This document shows, piece by piece, positions 14,152 to 19,089 of a DNA stretch of 19,089 nt (position 1 is the stretch's first letter; the number at the start of each line of letters is the position of its first letter). Origin of the DNA: Desulfobacteraceae bacterium. Lineage in GTDB: Bacteria; Desulfobacterota; Desulfobacteria; Desulfobacterales; JACKCP01. The notes under the pieces are model-generated. The model ran no database searches, was not told the origin of the DNA, and was given only the letters and a program-made list of their open reading frames with translations. A program made the position numbers and the translations under genes. The stretch covers positions 1 to 19,089 of the forward strand of contig JACKCP010000026.1 in the NCBI GenBank assembly GCA_020633955.1, in the 5' to 3' direction.

Positions 14152-15267
14152 ATGAATGGCAATTCAGGCTACAAAATACTTGCGGTTGATGACAGTCCGG
14201 TGAACTTGGGCATAATAAATTCAGTGCTTTCAAAGGAAGACTATATTGTATTCACAGCTGAAAACGGCCCAAAGGCAAGGGAAATTGCTGAAAGAGAAGT
14301 CCCAGATCTTATTCTGCTTGATATAATGATGCCTGAAGAAGACGGATTTGAAGTAATTACCCAGCTAAAAACAAACCCAAAGACCTCTGGAATTTCAGTA
14401 ATTTTCATCACCGGAGTAAGTGAGATTGATGCAAAGGTAAAAGGATTTGCACTTGGTGCTGTTGACTATATTTTAAAACCCTTTCACCCAAAGGAAGTTC
14501 TTGCAAGGGTTCAGATTCATTTAAAACTTTCAGCAGCTACCAATTCTCTCATTAAAGCACAGGCACAAAAGCTCAAACAGGTAAAAAAAGCGCAAAAAGA
14601 ACTTCTTATTTTGCCCAAAAGCCTGCCTGAGGCAAACTTTGGAGTAAGTTTCAATTCACTCCATGAAGCTGGTGGGGATTTTTATGATGTTCTTCCTATC
14701 TCAAAAAATATATTTGGATACTGTGTTGCTGATTTTTCAGGTCATGACTTGAGCACAAGCTATCTTACAGCATCAATGAAAGCTCTTTTAAAACAAAACT
14801 GCACCCATCTTTTTCAGCCCCAGGAAAGCATAAAAATGATAAATGAAGTTCTTGTGGAAATTCTTCCTGAAGGTAAATATCTCACAAGTGTCTACGCAAG
14901 ACTGAACAGAAGGAGCAGACAGCTTACAATTATAAGCGCAGGCCACCCGCCGGCACTTTTTATCCCTTTTAACGGAGAGCCGCAATTCATAAAACTTGAA
15001 GGCGATATTCTGGGAATGTTCAAGGATGCAGTTTTTGGGTGCAAGACCATGCAGGTAAACAGTAAAGACAGAATTTTTCTTTATTCAGACGGACTTATTG
15101 AAAAATCAAATTCCGTCTGGACAAAAGGACTTGATGCACTGATGCATTTTTCCAAAGAAACAACAAAACATCATATTTCCCAGGCTCCTGAAATTATAAA
15201 AGAACTTATGTTTAAAGATAACAAGGGGCCTGAAGACGACGTTGTAATTGTTGGAATTGAGGTTTAA
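14152..15267 (+). CDS. Response regulator with SpoIIE/PP2C-type serine phosphatase output (RsbU-like)
   Basis: Seen: 371 residues. The receiver domain spans about 7-125, with the acidic pair D13/D14, phospho-acceptor D57 in LILLDIMMP, T87 in FITGVS and K109 in YILKPF. A short lysine-rich coiled linker covers 130-155. The SpoIIE/PP2C phosphatase domain covers about 160-371, with metal-binding motifs EAGGDFYDV, VADFSGHDLS, ISAGHPPALF, YSDGLIE and GPEDDVVIV; all metal aspartates appear present. Known: such proteins dephosphorylate an anti-anti-sigma (STAS) protein when their receiver is phosphorylated, freeing a sigma factor or another target. No STAS protein is encoded in the window. The HPt gene before it and the RsbW-like gene after it make a compact signalling unit. 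Confidence 0.94.
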   Translation: MNGNSGYKILAVDDSPVNLGIINSVLSKEDYIVFTAENGPKAREIAEREVPDLILLDIMMPEEDGFEVITQLKTNPKTSGISVIFITGVSEIDAKVKGFALGAVDYILKPFHPKEVLARVQIHLKLSAATNSLIKAQAQKLKQVKKAQKELLILPKSLPEANFGVSFNSLHEAGGDFYDVLPISKNIFGYCVADFSGHDLSTSYLTASMKALLKQNCTHLFQPQESIKMINEVLVEILPEGKYLTSVYARLNRRSRQLTIISAGHPPALFIPFNGEPQFIKLEGDILGMFKDAVFGCKTMQVNSKDRIFLYSDGLIEKSNSVWTKGLDALMHFSKETTKHHISQAPEIIKELMFKDNKGPEDDVVIVGIEV

Positions 15268-15289
15268 TCCTTAAATAAAGAGAGGATTA

Positions 15290-15715
15290 ATGAGTAAAAC
15301 ACACTTTTTCAATTTTTCCAGGGAAGAAAATAAAATAATAATTACAATGGATTCCAGACTGGAAAACATTGATAAAGCAGCACTTATTACCAAAAATTTT
15401 CTCAGTGAAAAAGAACTTGAGGAACTCTCTTTTTCAACATGCCTTGTTTTGCGTGAAGCCCTCACAAATGCTGTCAGACATGCCAACAAGTACGATCTGT
15501 CAAAAAAAATTTTTTACCTTGTCCAGGTGAACCAAAATGAAATCAAAATAACAATTGAAGATCAGGGAAACGGTTTTGACTGGCGAAAAGCACTTAAAAA
15601 AAAGCATCCAAACACCTCTGACCATGGGAGAGGCTTTGAAATAATGAAAACTTATTTTACCTCTGTTGAATTTAATGAAAAAGGAACTATCATTTCCTTA
15701 ACGAAAAAATTTTAA
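15290..15715 (+). CDS. RsbW-like anti-sigma factor / HATPase_c serine kinase
   Basis: Seen: 141 residues forming a single GHKL ATPase domain. The N-box is LREALTNAVRHAN (54-66; E56, N60). The G1 box is EDQGNGFD (90-97). The G2-like box is DHGRGFEIMK (111-120). Known: RsbW/SpoIIAB-type proteins bind a sigma factor or other partner and phosphorylate the cognate STAS antagonist. Together with the upstream phosphatase this makes two of the three partner-switch components, with the STAS protein missing from the operon. The start has GAGAGG six bases upstream. A terminator-like hairpin overlaps the stop codon. Confidence 0.92.
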   Translation: MSKTHFFNFSREENKIIITMDSRLENIDKAALITKNFLSEKELEELSFSTCLVLREALTNAVRHANKYDLSKKIFYLVQVNQNEIKITIEDQGNGFDWRKALKKKHPNTSDHGRGFEIMKTYFTSVEFNEKGTIISLTKKF

Positions 15716-15738
15716 AATAAAACAGTGTTTTATTTTTT
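15714..15738 (+). terminator. Hairpin overlapping the stop of the RsbW-like gene (candidate intrinsic terminator)
   Basis: AAAATAAAAC (15714-15723), AGT loop, GTTTTATTTT (15727-15736), followed by two further T. The ten-base stem is perfect and the descending arm is T-rich, but there is only one GC pair, so stability is low. The position exactly at the end of the signalling operon supports the call. Confidence 0.5.
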
Positions 15739-15802
15739 AACCGAATTGAGCCTTTTATATTTTTTAAATTAGTGATTGCAAGAAAACATGGATTTTGTTT
15801 CA

Positions 15803-15831
15803 TTTCCACTAAATTTAAAAATTTATATCAT
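15803..15831 (+). promoter_or_regulatory. Weak candidate promoter before the methyltransferase gene
   Basis: TTTCCA (15803-15808), 17 bases, then TATCAT (15826-15831). The spacing is ideal, the -10 box matches five of six and the -35 box four of six. Transcription would begin about 45 bases before the ATG at 15881. The region is AT-rich, so chance matches are likely. Confidence 0.3.
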
Positions 15832-15880
15832 TAATTCCGGTTAAATTTTGATTTTTCCTTTTAAAACAACAGGCGGTCTT

Positions 15881-16651
15881 ATGTTTAAAAAAGATTTTGA
15901 TTTTAATAATATAATTTACCGCTCTGCAGATTTTCTAAGCCTGTCAAGGGAAACCCAGCTTTTTTTCAGACTTTTAAACCCAATCCCCGGAGATTCAATA
16001 CTTTCAATAGGTGCAAACTCACATGAAATTTTAAAGGCATGCCTTGAAATAAATCTTGATTTAACACTTGCAGATCCGGATAGATCAAAACTTAAAATTG
16101 CACAAAGGCAATTTTTACACCAGATTTCATATTATCAGAGTGAAGCAGAAGATCTTCCCTTTGATGACAACAGCTTTGAATATTCATTTTTCTTCAACTC
16201 TCTTGGATATACAAAAGATCCTGTAAAAGCTCTTGAAGAATCTTTTCGTGTAACAAAAAACTATGTATTCATAGGTGTGATAAACAGATTTGCAATAAAG
16301 GGTGTTCAAAAAACAATAAAGGATTTTTTATTTCCTGAGTCTCACAAGTTAAAACTTTTCAGTGTTTTTGAAATTAAGCAGATAATAAGGGATCTTTTAG
16401 GTGATGTTCCTGTAAAATGGAGAACTGTTTCAACTTTTGATCTTACAGGAAGTCCAATACTGCAATACCTTGGATATTCAGATCTTATCCAGAAAAGTCC
16501 TTTTGGAAACTTTGCAGGAATATGTGTATGCCTGCAACCAAGATTTCGCTTAAAGCCCCTTAACCTTAAAATAAAAAATCCTATTATAAAACCTGTAAAT
16601 GCAATTCCTCAGAGGTGCGCCCAGTGGGAAAGATACTATTCAAAAAAATAG
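15881..16651 (+). CDS. Class I SAM-dependent methyltransferase-like protein
   Basis: Seen: 256 residues from ATG 15881, chosen because AGGCGG lies five bases upstream; an in-frame TTG at 15848 has no such site. The Rossmann-type methyltransferase pattern is readable: SILSIGANSHE at motif I (39-49), DLTLADPD for the acidic loop (60-67), and EAEDLPFDDNSFEYSFFFNSLGY for motifs III-IV (about 87-109). Motif I departs from the usual glycine-rich GxGxG, so SAM binding is probable but not certain. A UbiE-like second half is not evident; the C-terminus is proline- and lysine-rich. It overlaps the radical SAM gene by 28 bases, which links it to the quinone/radical SAM unit. The substrate is unknown. 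Confidence 0.8.
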   Translation: MFKKDFDFNNIIYRSADFLSLSRETQLFFRLLNPIPGDSILSIGANSHEILKACLEINLDLTLADPDRSKLKIAQRQFLHQISYYQSEAEDLPFDDNSFEYSFFFNSLGYTKDPVKALEESFRVTKNYVFIGVINRFAIKGVQKTIKDFLFPESHKLKLFSVFEIKQIIRDLLGDVPVKWRTVSTFDLTGSPILQYLGYSDLIQKSPFGNFAGICVCLQPRFRLKPLNLKIKNPIIKPVNAIPQRCAQWERYYSKK

Positions 16652-17634
16652 ATGACAATAAATCAATCTGCCTTTTATGCAGCCATTTCTGCGTCCTTCA
16701 AGATAATGAAAAAGGAAAATGCGGGGTAAGGCAAAATATTTCAGGACAAATTGTCTCACTTGTAAAAAATAAAATTGCTGCAAAAGCTCTTGATCCCATA
16801 GAAAAAAAGCCGCTTTTCCATGTTCTCCCGGGAAGTTTTTCATATTCCATAGGATCTCCAGGGTGCAATTTTACCTGTAAATTCTGTCAGAACGCATCCC
16901 TTGCACAGTCACCAGCTATTTTAAATGAAATTGATGCATATGAAGTCATACCGCAAAACCTTGTAAAGGAAGCAGTTGCAAGCAAAGCAAAATCAATAAG
17001 CTATACCTATTCAGAACCAACTGTTTTTTTTGAACTCATGAAAGACACAGCTCTTGTTGCAAAGGAAAAAGGTCTTTTAAACATTATGGTTTCAAACGGT
17101 TTTATTTCAAGTCAGGGTTTTGATGAGATAAAGGAATTTATTGATGCGGCAAATATTGATCTTAAATCCTTTAATAATGATTTTTATGAAAAAATCTGCG
17201 GAGGAAAGTTAAAGCCTGTTCTTGAAACCTTAAAAAGAATGAAAAAAGCAGGAATTTTTATTGAGGTTACAACCCTTTTAATTTCAGGAATAAACGACTC
17301 CAAAGAAGAAATAGAAAAAATTGCCCGATTCATAAATAATGAACTTGGAAAAGATACACCCTGGCATATTTCAGCCTTTCATCCATGCTTTAAAATGACA
17401 GACATAAAAAGAACTTCAGCTGATACAATTCACAAAGCAATTGAAACAGGACAAAAACACGGTCTTTTTTATATTTATTCAGGAAATATTTTCGGAGATG
17501 ATTTTGAATCAACACTTTGTCCAAAATGCCAAAACAAAGTAGTTGAAAGAAAAGGGTTTTATGTTATAGAAAACCGTATAAAAAATGGAAAATGCTTTGA
17601 ATGCGGTTATAACATAAACGGAATTTTTGAATGA
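16624..17634 (+). CDS. AmmeMemoRadiSam system radical SAM enzyme
   Basis: Seen: 336 residues from GTG 16624. An N-terminal cysteine cluster (CLLCSHFCVL and KCGVRQN) is followed by DPIEKKPLFHVLPGS and the radical SAM motif GCNFTCKFCQN (cysteines at about 81, 85 and 88). SYTYSEPTVFFE and WHISAFHPCFKM follow, and two CxxC pairs (CPKCQ, CFEC) near the C-terminus look like a metal-binding tail. Known: this is the radical SAM partner of the AMMECR1/MEMO1-type proteins; its substrate is unknown. No AMMECR1 or MEMO homologue is in the window. A GTG at 16615 is also in frame, but AGAGG lies eight bases before 16624, and the family's N-terminus aligns better there. The stop overlaps the next start by four bases. 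Confidence 0.92.
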   Translation: MGKILFKKIDDNKSICLLCSHFCVLQDNEKGKCGVRQNISGQIVSLVKNKIAAKALDPIEKKPLFHVLPGSFSYSIGSPGCNFTCKFCQNASLAQSPAILNEIDAYEVIPQNLVKEAVASKAKSISYTYSEPTVFFELMKDTALVAKEKGLLNIMVSNGFISSQGFDEIKEFIDAANIDLKSFNNDFYEKICGGKLKPVLETLKRMKKAGIFIEVTTLLISGINDSKEEIEKIARFINNELGKDTPWHISAFHPCFKMTDIKRTSADTIHKAIETGQKHGLFYIYSGNIFGDDFESTLCPKCQNKVVERKGFYVIENRIKNGKCFECGYNINGIFE

Positions 17635-18506
17635 CAAAATATATTTCTGCAATAAAAACTTACAGTGAAATGATTAAGATTTCCCATACAATATTTGCTC
17701 TTCCCTTTGCTCTTTCAGCTGTTGTGCTTGCATCAAGATACACAGACATAACCTTTTATCAGATTTTTTTCATTATTCTTGCAATGACAGGTGCAAGATC
17801 TGCAGCAATGGGATTTAACAGAATAGCTGATAAAAAAATTGATAAATTCAATCCAAGAACAAGTATAAGGGAAATACCTTCTGGTAAAATAAGCTTAAAA
17901 TCTGCCTGGTTTTTTGTTTTGTTTTCATCAGCTCTTTTTATATTTTCAGCCTTTATGCTTGGAAGGCTCTGCTTTTATCTTTCTTTTCCGGTTCTTTTTA
18001 TTCTTTTGTTTTATTCATACACCAAAAGATTTACAAGTCTTGCACATATTTATCTTGGTTTTGCAATTTCACTTGCTCCTCTTGGGGCTTTTATTGCTCT
18101 TACAAATTCAATAAATTTTGGAATACTAATTTTATCTCTTACTCTTCTTACATATATTTCGGGATTTGATATTTTATATTCATGTCAGGATCTGGAGTTT
18201 GACAGGGAAAACAATCTTTTTTCAATTCCTGCAAAACTTGGAGAAAAAAAAGCTTTTTTGATTTCAGATATTTTACACTTAATCACTTTTATCTGTCTTG
18301 TATCCTTACATTTTATTTTTTCCATGAATTTTATTTTTCTCCTGTGTGTCATTTTGACAGGTATTCTTCTTGTAATGGAGCACCTTGTTGTCAGACCCGG
18401 CAGAATGGAAAAGATAGATCTTGCTTTTTTCAATATAAACAGCGTTGTTTCAATAACCCTATTTCTTGGATTTTTTCTTGATGAACTCTTTTTCAGATGG
18501 ATTTAG
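17631..18506 (+). CDS. UbiA-family prenyltransferase (menaquinone/ubiquinone type)
   Basis: Seen: 291 residues with about eight membrane segments. The first aspartate motif is NRIADKKIDKFNPRT (63-77), followed by REIPSGKIS. The second is DILYSCQDLEFDRENNLFSIPAKLG in the middle third, matching the UbiA consensus. Known: these integral membrane enzymes attach a polyprenyl chain to an aromatic acid. With the UbiX gene directly behind it, and in an anaerobe, the futalosine-pathway menaquinone prenyltransferase (MqnP-like) is the best guess; a 4-hydroxybenzoate enzyme cannot be excluded. The gene starts in a four-base ATGA overlap with the radical SAM gene. Confidence 0.9.
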   Translation: MTKYISAIKTYSEMIKISHTIFALPFALSAVVLASRYTDITFYQIFFIILAMTGARSAAMGFNRIADKKIDKFNPRTSIREIPSGKISLKSAWFFVLFSSALFIFSAFMLGRLCFYLSFPVLFILLFYSYTKRFTSLAHIYLGFAISLAPLGAFIALTNSINFGILILSLTLLTYISGFDILYSCQDLEFDRENNLFSIPAKLGEKKAFLISDILHLITFICLVSLHFIFSMNFIFLLCVILTGILLVMEHLVVRPGRMEKIDLAFFNINSVVSITLFLGFFLDELFFRWI

Positions 18507-19089
18507 AAAAAAATTTGTAATCGCCTGCACCGGAGCATCAGGTGTAATTTATTTTTTAAAGCTTGTTAAAGTGCTTTTAAAAACAGATTCAGACCTTCAT
18601 TTAATTGTTTCAGATTCAGGCAAACAGGTACTTTGCCATGAAACAGATTATGAGAACGGTCCGATAATTGATTTAATTTTAAAAAATAAAAAAGAATCTG
18701 AAGTTAAGGCAAAAATTTTTATTCATAATGATAATGATTTTTTCTCTCCACCTGCAAGCGGATCTTTTTTTCACCATGGAATGGCAGTTGTACCATGCTC
18801 CATGAAAACTCTTGGCTCAATAGCATCAGGGATTGCAGATACTCTCATATCTAGAAGTGCTGACGTAACCCTGAAGGAAAAAAGGAAACTTATCCTGGTT
18901 CCCCGGGAAACCCCTTTTAACAGAATACACCTTGAAAACATGATAAGGGTAAACGATGCAGGAGCTGTTGTCATGCCGGCGTCGCCTTCCTTTTATGCAC
19001 ACCCTTTATCTATTGATGATTTGACAGATTCAATTGTATCAAAAATATTAAATCATCTTGGAGTCGAAAACTCTCTTATTCCACAATGG
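18481..19089 (+). CDS. ubiX: UbiX-like flavin prenyltransferase (runs to the window edge)
   Basis: Seen: a frame open for 203 codons to the last base. It shows VIACTGASGVIY (13-24) with the FMN-binding TGASG, VVPCSMKTLGSIASGIADTL, RKLILVPRETPF and GAVVMPASPSFY, all signature blocks of UbiX/Pad1. Known: UbiX makes prenylated FMN for a UbiD decarboxylase; here it would serve menaquinone or ubiquinone synthesis beside the UbiA enzyme. The ATG at 18481 lies inside the ubiA-like gene (26-base overlap). An ATG at 18497 is in another frame and stops after seven codons. The last visible residues (LGVENSLIPQW) are close to the usual UbiX C-terminus, so very little is missing. Confidence 0.92.
   Translation, partial: MNSFSDGFRKKFVIACTGASGVIYFLKLVKVLLKTDSDLHLIVSDSGKQVLCHETDYENGPIIDLILKNKKESEVKAKIFIHNDNDFFSPPASGSFFHHGMAVVPCSMKTLGSIASGIADTLISRSADVTLKEKRKLILVPRETPFNRIHLENMIRVNDAGAVVMPASPSFYAHPLSIDDLTDSIVSKILNHLGVENSLIPQW

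Noticed and set aside
1..19089. CRISPR arrays, tRNA, rRNA genes
   Set aside because: No regularly spaced repeats and no tRNA- or rRNA-like sequence was recognised on either strand.

Overview
The window is AT-rich, gene-dense bacterial DNA. The left two thirds is an exosortase A (XrtA/PEP-CTERM) exopolysaccharide locus of a Gram-negative bacterium: a Wza-type exporter and an outer-membrane beta-barrel protein imply an outer membrane. The right end carries an AmmeMemoRadiSam-type radical SAM gene beside menaquinone-type ubiA/ubiX genes. This mixture fits an anaerobic Desulfobacterota (deltaproteobacterial) relative, but the taxon is inferred and not proven.

Layout. (1) 9251 down to 1, minus strand: an operon-like run with short gaps or overlaps. 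It encodes a chain-length determinant (broken into two ORFs), a tyrosine autokinase, an EpsB-type initiating sugar transferase, a polysaccharide export protein, an outer-membrane protein, EpsI, exosortase A, a polysaccharide deacetylase and a FemAB-like protein that runs off the left edge. (2) 9252-10791: a small accessory patch. It holds a decayed copy of the 3' end of the UDP-GlcNAc 2-epimerase gene, the C-terminal stub of an AlbA_2/HATPase_c_4 (RecG-like) protein, and an intact Phd/VapC-type toxin-antitoxin pair. (3) 13196-10792, minus: a Vi-type UDP-N-acetylhexosamine dehydrogenase and a WecB-type epimerase, overlapping by one base, supplying acidic amino-sugar nucleotides. (4) 13197-13836: non-coding, with the stub of an FAD/NAD oxidoreductase gene. 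(5) 13837-15715, plus: HPt protein, receiver-SpoIIE phosphatase and RsbW-like ATPase, an output-signalling (partner-switch) operon closed by a hairpin. (6) 15881-19089, plus: SAM-methyltransferase-like protein, radical SAM enzyme, UbiA prenyltransferase and UbiX flavin prenyltransferase, each overlapping the next.

How the genes may work together: regions 1 and 3 together could make, export and modify an acidic exopolysaccharide and sort PEP-CTERM proteins to the surface. Region 5 is placed so that it could control such surface production, but this is only positional inference. Region 6 is a separate housekeeping/quinone unit.

The most unusual structure is the accessory patch. A 44-base segment at 9619-9662 matches the wecB-like 3' end (10840-10898) at 41 positions, apart from one 15-base gap. 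It lies in direct orientation on the far side of the toxin-antitoxin/AlbA segment, as expected for the remains of an element that inserted at the 3' end of that gene, or for a tandem duplication. The chain-length gene next to it is also broken, so this strain's XrtA locus may be decaying or phase-altered.
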